Shown: positions 1 to 6,352, counted from the stretch's first letter. The stretch is DNA of 6,883 nt from Planctomycetales bacterium (GCA_027435495.1 DAHZZC010000327.1:1-6883); one strand, 5' to 3'. Translations and numbers: made by a program. Notes: generated from the sequence alone by a model not told the origin.

Positions 1-1
1 G

Positions 2-1039
2 CTCGATCGGGGCGAGTACGACAAGCGCCGCGATTCCCTGAAGCCAGCGACGCCCGCCGCACTGCCGCCGATGTCGCCGGACCTCCCGCGCAATCGCCTC
101 GGCCTGGCGACCTGGCTGGTGCGTCCCGAGCACCCGCTGATGGCCCGGGTCACGGTCAACCGGTTCTGGCAGGAGGTCTTCGGCGAGGGGCTGGTCCGGA
201 CGACCGGCGACTTCGGGATCACCGGCGAGCTGCCGAGTCACCCCGAGCTGCTCGACTGGCTGGCAGTCGAATTTCGCGAGTCGGGCTGGGACGTCAAGGC
301 GCTCTTCCGGCTGATGGTCGAGTCCTCGACGTATCGCCAGTCGGCCGCCGCGACTCCTGAGAAGGTCCACGCCGACCCGTCCAACCGGCTCCTCTCGCGG
401 GGTCCGAGGTTCCGGATGGACGCCGAGATGATCCGAGACGCTGCGCTGGCGGCCGGGGGCCTGCTCACTGGCGAGATCGGCGGGCCAAGCGTTCGGCCGT
501 ACCAGCCCGAGGGCGTCTGGGAGGCGGTCGCCATGCCGGAAAGTAATACCCACGATTACCGCCAGGACCACGGCGAGAGACTCTATCGCCGAAGCCTCTA
601 CACGTTCTGGAAACGGAGCGCTCCACCCGCCTCGCTCGATATTCTCAACGCCCCAACTCGCGAGACCTGCACCGTCCGCCGGGAACGCACCGACACCCCG
701 CTTCAGGCGCTGGTGACCCTCAACGACCCGCAATTCGTCGAGGCCGCTCGAGCCCTGGCTCAGGCCGTTTTGAAGGCACCCGGCGACGCCTCCGACGCAC
801 GTCTCGACGCGATCGCGCTTCGCGTCCTGTCCCGCCCGTTCCGGCCCGAGGAGCGGTCGATTGTCCGGGCCTCGCTCTCTCGGCTCGAAGCCCATTACCG
901 CGACCACCCCGACGAGGCGAAGGAACTGATCGCCGTGGGTGAGTGGAAACCCGATCCCTCGATCGAGCCGAGAACTCTCGCCGCATGGACCATGCTGGCG
1001 AACGAGCTGATGAACCTCGACGAATTTCTGAACAAGTAG
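2..1039 (+). CDS. PSD1/DUF1553 family protein, C-terminal part (5' end outside window)
   Basis: The reading frame is open from base 2, before the first ATG at 71, and the residues ahead of that ATG (LDRGEYDKRRDSLKPATPAA) already match the usual family lead-in, so the ATG at 71 is internal and the gene starts upstream of the window. About 345 residues are visible. Family landmarks in order are RNRLGLATWLV, HPLMARVTVNRFWQEVFGEG, the DFGITGELPSHPELLDWLA block, RFRMDAEMIRDAALAAGG, GGPSVRPYQPEGVWEA, LYRRSLYTFWKR, and TDTPLQALVTLNDPQFVEAA. The protein ends normally with an LANELMNLDEFL-type tail, so the C-terminus is intact. Members usually carry an N-terminal signal peptide, often a cytochrome c (PSC) domain, then DUF1549; those parts would lie off the window. 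Their biochemical role is not established. It precedes a DUF1501 gene by 68 bases, the standard planctomycete arrangement. Family assignment is secure; function is not. Confidence 0.95.
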   Translation, partial: LDRGEYDKRRDSLKPATPAALPPMSPDLPRNRLGLATWLVRPEHPLMARVTVNRFWQEVFGEGLVRTTGDFGITGELPSHPELLDWLAVEFRESGWDVKALFRLMVESSTYRQSAAATPEKVHADPSNRLLSRGPRFRMDAEMIRDAALAAGGLLTGEIGGPSVRPYQPEGVWEAVAMPESNTHDYRQDHGERLYRRSLYTFWKRSAPPASLDILNAPTRETCTVRRERTDTPLQALVTLNDPQFVEAARALAQAVLKAPGDASDARLDAIALRVLSRPFRPEERSIVRASLSRLEAHYRDHPDEAKELIAVGEWKPDPSIEPRTLAAWTMLANELMNLDEFLNK

Positions 1040-1096
1040 CCTGGGCACCACCCGCCGAGAAGTTCCTTCTCCCGACGGCCCATGCCTTCACGATCC

Positions 1097-1102
1097 GGGA
1101 GG
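1097..1102 (+). promoter_or_regulatory. Ribosome binding site that fixes the DUF1501 start
   Basis: GGGAGG lies five bases before the ATG at 1108. An in-frame ATG at 943 would give a longer protein, but that extension lies within the preceding DUF1553 gene in another frame and would push the Tat signal far from the N-terminus. This site therefore supports 1108 as the start. Confidence 0.75.
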
Positions 1103-1107
1103 CCCCC

Positions 1108-2592
1108 ATGGACCCGATCCGCGAGTATGTTCGCAACGAGACCCGCCGGCAGTTCCTGAGCCGGGGCTCGAACGCCGTCGGCTGGGCCGCGATGGCGGCC
1201 CTCCTGGGCCGCGAGGGATTGGCCCCCCGCGCTGGTGCGGCGGGCCTGGAGGCGTCGCCGACCGGGATTCATCCGGCAGGGTCGAGGCTCCATTTCGCCC
1301 CGAAGGCCAAGCAGGTGATCTACCTGCACATGGTCGGCGGCCCCCCGCAGATGGACATGTACGACTACAAGCCGCAGATGAACGCCTACTTCGACAAGGA
1401 CCTCCCCGACTCGATCCGGATGGGTCAGCGGCTCACCACCATGACCTCCGGCCAGAAGCGGTTCCCGATCGCGCCGTCGAAGTACAAGTTCGCGCGCTCC
1501 GGCAAGAACGGGATGTGGGTCTGCGAGCTTCTCCCGTACACGGCCCGGATGGTCGACGACATGTGCTTCATCCGATCGATGCACACCGAGGCCATTAACC
1601 ACGAGCCGGCGATCACCTACATGCAGACCGGGAACCAGGTCACGGGCCGTCCCTGCCTGGGTGCCTGGCTCTCCTATGGATTGGGGTCGTTGAACGACAA
1701 TCTGCCGACGTTCGTCGTCCTGGTCGCGAAGCCGACCAACACCGAGCAGCTCCAGGCGATCTCAGCGCGGCTCTGGTCGTCGGGCTATCTGTCGGGCGAG
1801 CACGCGGGGGTCTCGTTCCGGAGCGGTGGCGACCCGATCCTTTACATCAACAACCCGCCCGGTGTCCCGGCCGGCATCCGCCGAGAGACCCTCAACGGCC
1901 TCAAGGCCCTCAACGAGCTGAACTACAAAATCGTCGGCGACCCCGAAACCCATACCCGAATCGAGCAGTACGAACTGGCGTTCCGGATGCAGTCCAGCGT
2001 CCCCGAACTGACCGCCACGTCCAACGAGCCCGAGGCGACCTACAAGCTCTACGGAGAGGCCGCTCGCAAGCCGGGGACGTTCGCTCACTCGGCGCTTCTC
2101 GCTCGTCGGATGATCGAGCGAGGCGTCCGGTTCGTGCAGATCTATCACAACAACTGGGACACCCACGCGAATGTCGCCGGGCGGATGCCGGACCAGTGCC
2201 GGGACGTCGACCAGCCCTGCTGGGGCCTGATCCAGGACCTGAAGGCCCGGGGCCTGCTCGATGAAACCCTGGTGATCTGGGGCGGCGAGTTCGGCCGGAC
2301 GATCTACTCGCAGGGCGGCCTGACCCACGACAACTACGGCCGGGACCACCACCCTAGATGCTTCACCATGTGGATGGCCGGCGGCGGCTCCCGCCCGGGC
2401 CAGATCTACGGCGAGACCGACGAGTTCTCGTACAACATCGTCAAGGACCCGGTCCACATCCACGACTTCCACGCGACCGTTCTTCAGCTCCTGGGCTTCG
2501 ACCACCGCCGGTTCACCTACCGGTATCTCGGGCTCGATCAGCGCCTGACCGGCGTCGAGCCGGCCCGCGTGGTCAAGGAACTGATCGCCTGA
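1108..2592 (+). CDS. DUF1501 family protein, Tat-exported, sulfatase/phosphatase-like fold
   Basis: The protein has 494 residues, normal for planctomycete DUF1501 proteins. The N-terminus carries a twin-arginine motif, TRRQFLSR at residues 12-19, followed by a moderately hydrophobic Ala/Gly/Leu stretch to about 48, so export in a folded state across the inner membrane is expected. Conserved family blocks are YLHMVGGPPQMDMYD (from residue 72), FRSGGDPILYINNPPG, the FRMQSSVPEL block, RMIERGVRFVQIYHNNWDTH (ending at H353), IWGGEFGRT (390-398), GRDHHPRCFTMW (411 onward) and DPVHIHDFHATVLQLLG (around 448-464). Asp, His and Glu residues in the WDTH, GGEFGRT and GRDHH blocks resemble metal ligands of the alkaline-phosphatase superfamily; that is analogy, not proof. 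The C-terminus ends in the usual VVKELIA. The natural substrate is unknown. It lies 68 bases after the PSD1 gene and 76 bases before the nucleoside hydrolase gene, on the same strand, probably in one operon. Confidence 0.95.
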   Translation: MDPIREYVRNETRRQFLSRGSNAVGWAAMAALLGREGLAPRAGAAGLEASPTGIHPAGSRLHFAPKAKQVIYLHMVGGPPQMDMYDYKPQMNAYFDKDLPDSIRMGQRLTTMTSGQKRFPIAPSKYKFARSGKNGMWVCELLPYTARMVDDMCFIRSMHTEAINHEPAITYMQTGNQVTGRPCLGAWLSYGLGSLNDNLPTFVVLVAKPTNTEQLQAISARLWSSGYLSGEHAGVSFRSGGDPILYINNPPGVPAGIRRETLNGLKALNELNYKIVGDPETHTRIEQYELAFRMQSSVPELTATSNEPEATYKLYGEAARKPGTFAHSALLARRMIERGVRFVQIYHNNWDTHANVAGRMPDQCRDVDQPCWGLIQDLKARGLLDETLVIWGGEFGRTIYSQGGLTHDNYGRDHHPRCFTMWMAGGGSRPGQIYGETDEFSYNIVKDPVHIHDFHATVLQLLGFDHRRFTYRYLGLDQRLTGVEPARVVKELIA

Positions 2593-2668
2593 GATCGCCC
2601 ACGGCCCCGGTATCGACCGAGTCTCCTTCGCGACCGAATTCCCCGAGGATCCGAGGTCAAAACCCGCC

Positions 2669-3718
2669 ATGCCATACGGTATCCTGCCGATCGCCCTCGC
2701 GGTCGCCACCCTCTCCGCCATCCCCGGTTTTGGTACTCCACGAGACTCCGCGAGACTTCTCGAGCCCGTCCCAATCATCCTCGACACCGATATCTGCGGC
2801 GATTGCGACGACGTCCTCGCTCTTAGTCTCATCCACGCGCTTGAATCCCGTGGGCATTGCCGGCTGCTTGCCGTCACAATCAGTGTCGATCATGAGAAAG
2901 CGGCTCCATTCGTGGATGCCGTCAACACCTTCCACGGCCGAGGCCAGATCCCGATCGGCGTCGTCGGGCAGGGGGGCGTCGTCGAGCAAAGCGCTTTCCT
3001 CTCGCTCGTCGACCAGAAGAACGCCGATGGAAACTTTCGATATCCTCACGATCTGATCTCCGGCCGATCCGCCCCCTCGGCCCTTTCCATCCTGCGCAGA
3101 ACCCTGGCGTCCCAGCCCGATCATTCGGTCGTGATCGCTCAGGTCGGATTCTCGACCAACCTCGCCCGCCTCCTCGACTCCCCCCCGGACGAGCACTCGC
3201 CGCTCCCAGGTATCGAGCTCGTCCGCCGGAAGGTCAAGCTCCTCTCGCTAATGGCCGGCGCCTTCGAGGCCATCGAAGGAAACAAGCATTATTGCGAATA
3301 TAATGTGATCAAGGATGTGAAGAATGCTCGGACTGTCGCCGATCGCTGGCCTTCGCCGATGGTTTTCAGCCCGTTTGAGGTGGGGATCGCGCTGCCGTAC
3401 CCGGCGACGAGCATCGACCGCGATTACGCGTACGTAAAGCACCATCCGGTGGCCGATGCCTACATCCTGCGCAATCCTCCGCCGCACAACCGGCCGACCT
3501 GGGACCTCACCAGCGTCCTTTACGCGGTGATGCCCGATCGGGGTTATTTTGATCTTTCGCCGGTGGGCCGGGTGACGGTCGAGGGCGACGGCTTCACTCG
3601 GTTCGAGCCAACGCCGACGGGCCGGCATCGCTACCTGATCCTCCGCCCCGAGCAGAAGGCGAGGGCCCTTGAGGCGATGGTCCAGCTCTCCAGCCAGCCG
3701 CCATGTGTCGGTCATTAA
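2669..3718 (+). CDS. Nucleoside hydrolase (IU-NH superfamily), probably exported
   Basis: The protein has 349 residues. Enzymes of this superfamily hydrolyse the N-glycosidic bond of nucleosides using a Ca2+ ion held by an N-terminal Asp cluster. The cluster is visible as LDTDICGDCDD at residues 38-48 (D39, D41, D45, D47, D48). Later landmarks are FVDAVNTFHGRGQIPIGVV, the substrate-side VGFSTNLARLL (N164), LLSLMAGAF, and PTWDLTSVLYAV, whose D279 probably supplies the final metal-site Asp. The first 22 residues form a hydrophobic segment suggesting a signal peptide, though no Lys or Arg precedes the core. ATG 2669 is the only ATG, GTG or TTG start after the in-frame stop at 2582; a GAGG at 2653-2656 is a weak, distant ribosome site. 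It is third in a run with DUF1553 and DUF1501 genes. Substrate is not predictable; it may be a nucleoside or another N-riboside-like compound. Confidence 0.9.
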   Translation: MPYGILPIALAVATLSAIPGFGTPRDSARLLEPVPIILDTDICGDCDDVLALSLIHALESRGHCRLLAVTISVDHEKAAPFVDAVNTFHGRGQIPIGVVGQGGVVEQSAFLSLVDQKNADGNFRYPHDLISGRSAPSALSILRRTLASQPDHSVVIAQVGFSTNLARLLDSPPDEHSPLPGIELVRRKVKLLSLMAGAFEAIEGNKHYCEYNVIKDVKNARTVADRWPSPMVFSPFEVGIALPYPATSIDRDYAYVKHHPVADAYILRNPPPHNRPTWDLTSVLYAVMPDRGYFDLSPVGRVTVEGDGFTRFEPTPTGRHRYLILRPEQKARALEAMVQLSSQPPCVGH

Positions 3719-3720
3719 CG

Positions 3721-3790
3721 AACCACTGAGACACCGAGGCACCGAGAAGACCCAGTCGGAACGATATTTGGTTCTCTGTGCCTCTGTGGT
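3721..3790. repeat. Interspersed palindromic repeat, copy 1 (asymmetric)
   Basis: The left arm is 3721-3748 and the right arm 3772-3790. The inner 13 bases of the arms (3736-3748 against 3772-3784) pair with one mismatch. The outer parts are unequal: relative to copy 2, the right arm lacks an eight-base stretch (GGTCTCTC). The left arm matches the left arm of copy 2 at 24 of 26 positions. Translated, the opposite strand reads TTEAQRT and HHRGTE, phrases well known from spurious ORFs generated by such repeats in planctomycetes and other bacteria. It starts two bases after the nucleoside hydrolase stop, so it would form a hairpin at the 3' end of that transcript. Confidence 0.85.
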
Positions 3791-3808
3791 GAAGAGGCAT
3801 CGGTCATG

Positions 3809-3880
3809 AACCACAGAGACACCGAGACACCGAGGGATTTTTTCGACTCGGATCTCTGTGCCTCGGTCTCTCTGTGGTTA
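3809..3880. repeat. Interspersed palindromic repeat, copy 2 (near-perfect hairpin)
   Basis: The arms 3809-3834 and 3854-3879 are inverted copies matching at 23 of 26 positions, separated by a 19-base loop containing a run of six T (3838-3843). Each arm is built from an internal GAGACACCGAG-like microrepeat, which explains how length variants arise. The forward translation NHRDTETPRD followed by LCASVSLWL is a recognised signature of this repeat class in mis-called proteins. It stands between convergent genes, 18 bases after copy 1 in the same orientation, and its outer end overlaps the stop codon of the ABC transporter (3878-3880). It may act as a bidirectional terminator; that role is inferred from position. 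Confidence 0.88.
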
Positions 3881-5719
3881 ATTCAGGACCACGAGGGGCT
3901 CGGGGGCGTCGGCGGCTCGGACGAGGTCGGCGAAGACGCCGCCGCGGACGACCAGTTCGGCGTAGGTTCCCGACTCGACGATCCGGCCGTCGTCGAAGAC
4001 GAGGATGCGGTCGGCCTCGCGGAGAGTGGTCAGCCGGTGCGCGACGAGGATCACGGTCCGGTCGGTCCGGGCGGCGTTGATCGCCTGCTGGACGAGTCGC
4101 TCGCTGGTGTTGTCGAGGGCGCTGGTCCCCTCGTCGAGGATCAGGATTGGCGGGTTCTTGAGGAAGACGCGTGCCAGCGCGATTCGCTGTCGCTGGCCTC
4201 CGGAGAGGTTCTGGCCCCGCTCGGCGACCCGGGCCCTGTAGCCGCCGGGCATTCGCAAGATCTCGTCGTGGATGCAGGCCATCTCGGCCGCTCGACGGAT
4301 CGCGGCGTCGCTCGGGGCGTCGCAGCCGTAGGCGATGTTCTGGGCGATTGTCCCGGCGAAGACGAACGGATTCTGGCCGACATAGCCGACCAGCTCGCCG
4401 ATCGCCTTCCGGCTGACGCACTCCAGCGGGACACCGCCGATGGTGGCCGTGCCGGCCGTTGGGTGGACCAGCCGCATCAGGGCGCGGAGCCAGGTTGTCT
4501 TGCCGCACCCGGACCGCCCCGCGACGCCGATGGACTCCCCGTGCCGGATCGCGACCGAGAGGTCGTCGAGCCCCCGCGCCGGCCCGGCTGGGGTCCGGAA
4601 CTCAACCTGCAAGCCCTCGGCCTCGAACATCGGACCGCCCGGCACCAGCCGGGGCGTCGGAGAACTGGCAGGCGTTTTGAACGACCGGTCGACCGGGACC
4701 TTCAGGAGCCGGATCAGGTCGCCGATCCTCAGACTGCTCTCGTGCGCCTCGTCCATGAACCGGTGGATCTCGTTCAGCGGGGCCATGACATAGAGGAAGA
4801 GCCCCGAGAGCGAGGCCAGGGCGCCCGGCTGGAGCTTTCCCTGAAGCAGGTAGTAGACCGCGACGGCCAGCACCGCGACCAGGAAGAATCCCTCGTTGAT
4901 CGCCTTGCCCGAGCCGAAGAGCGACATCTCGATGTGGTGCCTCAACTCCCGGGCCCGTCGGCGCTCGGCGACCCGGGCCACCCGGCGGACCTCCTGCCGG
5001 TGGGTGTCGGCCGCCCGGACATAGTCGATTCCGCCAAGCTGCTCGACGACCGTTCCATCCATCCGCTCCCGTGTCCGCAGGAGATCCAGGCGGATCCCCT
5101 TCTGGGTGATGATCTGGCCGATCGTCAGCCCGACCGAGATCGGAGCCACCATCAGCATCGCCAGGGCGACCTTCGGCTGCTGGGTAAACGCGGCGATCAG
5201 AGCGAAGCTCCCGGTGAAGATCGCCGGGACGAACTCCAGGAATGTCACCCGAAGAAACCGGATCAACCCCTCGATGCTCCGGGTGATCCTCCCATAAAGG
5301 GCACCCACCTGGTCACGCCCCAGCACCGAGAGGTCAACCTTCATCAGGTGAGCAACGACCCGCACATACGTATCCTTGTCAATGCGCGTGCAGGTCCGCT
5401 CGACCAGGAATCTCCGTAAAACATTCATGCTTTCGCGGACGAGGTAGGCGACAGCGATCAGCGAAAGATAGAGGGTAGCCGCGGCGGAGAGGTCGGACCG
5501 AGTGATTCCGGGCCGGCTCGCCGCGTCGACCAACCGGCCCAGACAGACGGGAACGACCGTGTTGGCGAGGCTCGCCATCGCCATGACCACCAGCGCCGCG
5601 AACAGTCCAAGGCGCTGCCGCCAGGGGACCAGCCTCCAGACATGGCGCCCTCTCCGGGCGATCGTGCCCAGTTCTCGGGCGATCCCTCGCAGACTCTCCC
5701 ACCGCGTCGGCCTCTTCAT
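3878..5719 (-). CDS. ABC exporter half-transporter (ABCB/MsbA-like, TMD-NBD fusion)
   Basis: The protein has 613 residues, typical for a full-length type IV ABC half-transporter that works as a dimer in the inner membrane. Six hydrophobic segments are visible near residues 36-58, 77-101, 156-178, 183-203, 273-293 and 298-318, after a basic amphipathic N-terminus. The ATPase domain covers roughly 365-605: Walker A GRSGCGKT (401-408, K407), Q-loop Q449, the ERGQNLSGGQRQR signature (LSGGQ at 505-509), Walker B ILILDE (D529, catalytic E530), D-loop SALD, and switch H561. All catalytic motifs are intact. The A-loop position, usually Tyr, appears to be Thr (T376). The start at 5719 has GAGGG (5724-5728) four bases away. 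The stop codon lies in repeat copy 2, and the last residues (PEPLVVLN) run right up to it. The gene stands alone on this strand. Lipid, drug or peptide export are all possible; the substrate cannot be told from sequence. Confidence 0.95.
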   Translation of the reverse strand: MKRPTRWESLRGIARELGTIARRGRHVWRLVPWRQRLGLFAALVVMAMASLANTVVPVCLGRLVDAASRPGITRSDLSAAATLYLSLIAVAYLVRESMNVLRRFLVERTCTRIDKDTYVRVVAHLMKVDLSVLGRDQVGALYGRITRSIEGLIRFLRVTFLEFVPAIFTGSFALIAAFTQQPKVALAMLMVAPISVGLTIGQIITQKGIRLDLLRTRERMDGTVVEQLGGIDYVRAADTHRQEVRRVARVAERRRARELRHHIEMSLFGSGKAINEGFFLVAVLAVAVYYLLQGKLQPGALASLSGLFLYVMAPLNEIHRFMDEAHESSLRIGDLIRLLKVPVDRSFKTPASSPTPRLVPGGPMFEAEGLQVEFRTPAGPARGLDDLSVAIRHGESIGVAGRSGCGKTTWLRALMRLVHPTAGTATIGGVPLECVSRKAIGELVGYVGQNPFVFAGTIAQNIAYGCDAPSDAAIRRAAEMACIHDEILRMPGGYRARVAERGQNLSGGQRQRIALARVFLKNPPILILDEGTSALDNTSERLVQQAINAARTDRTVILVAHRLTTLREADRILVFDDGRIVESGTYAELVVRGGVFADLVRAADAPEPLVVLN

Positions 5720-5723
5720 CAGT

Positions 5724-5728
5724 CCCTC
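5724..5728 (-). promoter_or_regulatory. Ribosome binding site of the ABC exporter
   Basis: On the minus strand GAGGG lies four bases before the ATG (5719-5717). The spacing is a little short, but no better site is close by, and it agrees with a start that places the basic amphipathic N-terminus normally for this family. Confidence 0.55.
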
Positions 5729-5779
5729 ACCCCGCGCCGATCGGTCGTCGAGACGTGCCCCGACGTTCCTCTCGTGCCC

Positions 5780-5794
5780 GAAATTCGAAATTTC
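5780..5794. repeat. AT-rich inverted repeat upstream of the ABC exporter, possible operator
   Basis: GAAATT and AATTTC are perfect inverted copies separated by CGA. The site is AT-rich inside GC-rich DNA and lies 60 to 75 bases upstream of the exporter start codon, a plausible position for a dimeric repressor site. No regulator gene is adjacent, and short AT palindromes also arise by chance, so the role is speculative. Confidence 0.35.
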
Positions 5795-6048
5795 CGGCCG
5801 GGGCTATTCGCGATCCCCCAGCCTTCTCCCGTATTTACCTACAGGACGAGTATCGACCGGCATCCAGCTCCGGATACGCCCGTCTACCGTCTTCTCGAAA
5901 ATTCAACCTGATTTCCACTTTGTCATGTGAATCTCGGCATGGCAATTGCCCCAGTGGGGGTGCTCGAAGGATCCGATCGGCCCAAGTGCCGGAGAGATGA
6001 CGCTTACCAACATCAAGCGCTACTCTGAAGTACGAACCAATTGACCCT

Positions 6049-6081
6049 GGGCGAGAAGCGGATTGGACAAAATTCTCGCCC
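6049..6081. repeat. Perfect 9-bp inverted repeat (hairpin)
   Basis: GGGCGAGAA (6049-6057) and TTCTCGCCC (6073-6081) pair perfectly around a 15-base, A-rich loop. No T-run follows on either strand, so it does not look like an intrinsic terminator. It could be an RNA stem or a protein binding site. It is one of several stems in this spacer. Confidence 0.55.
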
Positions 6082-6165
6082 GGCCGAGTTCCGGGGCTGC
6101 CTCAGCCGGTCCGACCGATGTCCGCCCGGCGCGACGGGTCCCATGAGGTCCGGCACGGGTGAGAT

Positions 6166-6180
6166 GGCCCTGACAGGGCC
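6166..6180. repeat. Perfect 6-bp hairpin with 3-base loop
   Basis: GGCCCT (6166-6171) and AGGGCC (6175-6180) pair perfectly around GAC. The stem is all but one G-C pair, and it is followed only four bases later by another perfect hairpin, so the two could stack in one RNA. Confidence 0.45.
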
Positions 6181-6184
6181 GAGT

Positions 6185-6202
6185 TGGAAGAGTCGTCTTC
6201 CA
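6185..6202. repeat. Perfect 7-bp hairpin with GTCG tetraloop
   Basis: TGGAAGA (6185-6191) and TCTTCCA (6196-6202) pair perfectly around a four-base loop, GTCG. It lies immediately downstream of the 6166-6180 hairpin. No T-run follows. Whether it is transcribed is unknown. Confidence 0.45.
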
Positions 6203-6261
6203 GGATAAACGTACGAATCGGCGCGGCTCGGCTTGGGCTGGGCCGGCGAGGTCGGTGGGAT

Positions 6262-6286
6262 GGGTCGCGGGGGGCGATCGCGACCC
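6262..6286. repeat. Perfect 8-bp GC-rich inverted repeat
   Basis: GGGTCGCG (6262-6269) and CGCGACCC (6279-6286) pair perfectly around a nine-base loop. The 3' arm overlaps the octamer palindrome GCGATCGC (6274-6281). It sits about 30 bases upstream of the putative promoter of the small gene, so it could be an operator as easily as an RNA stem. Confidence 0.45.
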
Positions 6287-6315
6287 GCTGCAACGAAAAC
6301 GGATCGACGGTGGAA

Positions 6316-6344
6316 TTTACGACCGGCGATCCGTGTGTTATGAA
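6316..6344 (+). promoter_or_regulatory. Putative sigma-70-type promoter of the 92-residue gene
   Basis: TTTACG (6316-6321) and TATGAA (6339-6344) are separated by 17 bases; each matches the classical -35 and -10 consensus at four of six positions. Transcription would begin near 6351 and give a leader of about 32 bases before the ATG at 6383. The surrounding dip in GC content supports the call, but planctomycete promoters are poorly defined. Confidence 0.4.
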
Positions 6345-6352
6345 TAGAGTCT

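Larger units (their letters stand above)
5731..6315. other. Non-coding spacer with clustered inverted repeats
   Basis: No credible gene is seen here on either strand. Long open frames exist but have no family resemblance, are Ser/Arg/Pro-rich and lack supported starts. The stretch should contain the promoter of the ABC exporter (minus strand), but I could not identify convincing -35/-10 boxes. What stands out is a series of short perfect inverted repeats, listed separately at 5780-5794, 6049-6081, 6166-6180, 6185-6202 and 6262-6286, plus a ten-base palindrome GGCAATTGCC at 5941-5950. No tRNA, rRNA or recognised riboswitch motif was found by eye. Confidence 0.6.

Noticed and set aside
1057..1071. 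Hairpin GAGAAG-TTC-CTTCTC between the DUF1553 and DUF1501 genes
   Set aside because: Only 6 bp, moderate GC, and no T-run after it, so I do not call a terminator; the two genes are more likely co-transcribed.
943..1107. N-terminal extension of the DUF1501 gene from ATG 943
   Set aside because: It would overlap the preceding gene by about 100 bases and bury the Tat motif 60 to 70 residues inside. The ATG at 1108 has a good ribosome site and puts the motif where it belongs.
1762..2877. A 371-codon open frame on the minus strand across the DUF1501 end and the hydrolase start
   Set aside because: It is antisense to two well-supported genes and has no recognisable domain; its composition is that of a codon-bias shadow.
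3721..3880. CRISPR-like array of repeats
   Set aside because: Only two copies, each internally palindromic and differing in length, with no regular spacers and no cas genes nearby.
3806..5419. A 537-codon open frame on the plus strand opposite the ABC exporter
   Set aside because: It begins inside the palindromic repeat (NHRDTETPR), is rich in Asp, Arg, Gly and Pro, matches no family, and lies wholly antisense to a gene with intact ABC motifs. Long antisense frames are expected in GC-rich DNA.
5771..5800. TTCGAA sequence resembling a tRNA T-loop
   Set aside because: No acceptor stem, anticodon arm or CCA end can be fitted around it on either strand.
6274..6281. GCGATCGC octamer, like the cyanobacterial HIP1 palindrome
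   Set aside because: Only isolated occurrences are seen (another near 815 inside a gene), which is unremarkable in GC-rich DNA and gives no sign of HIP1-like abundance.
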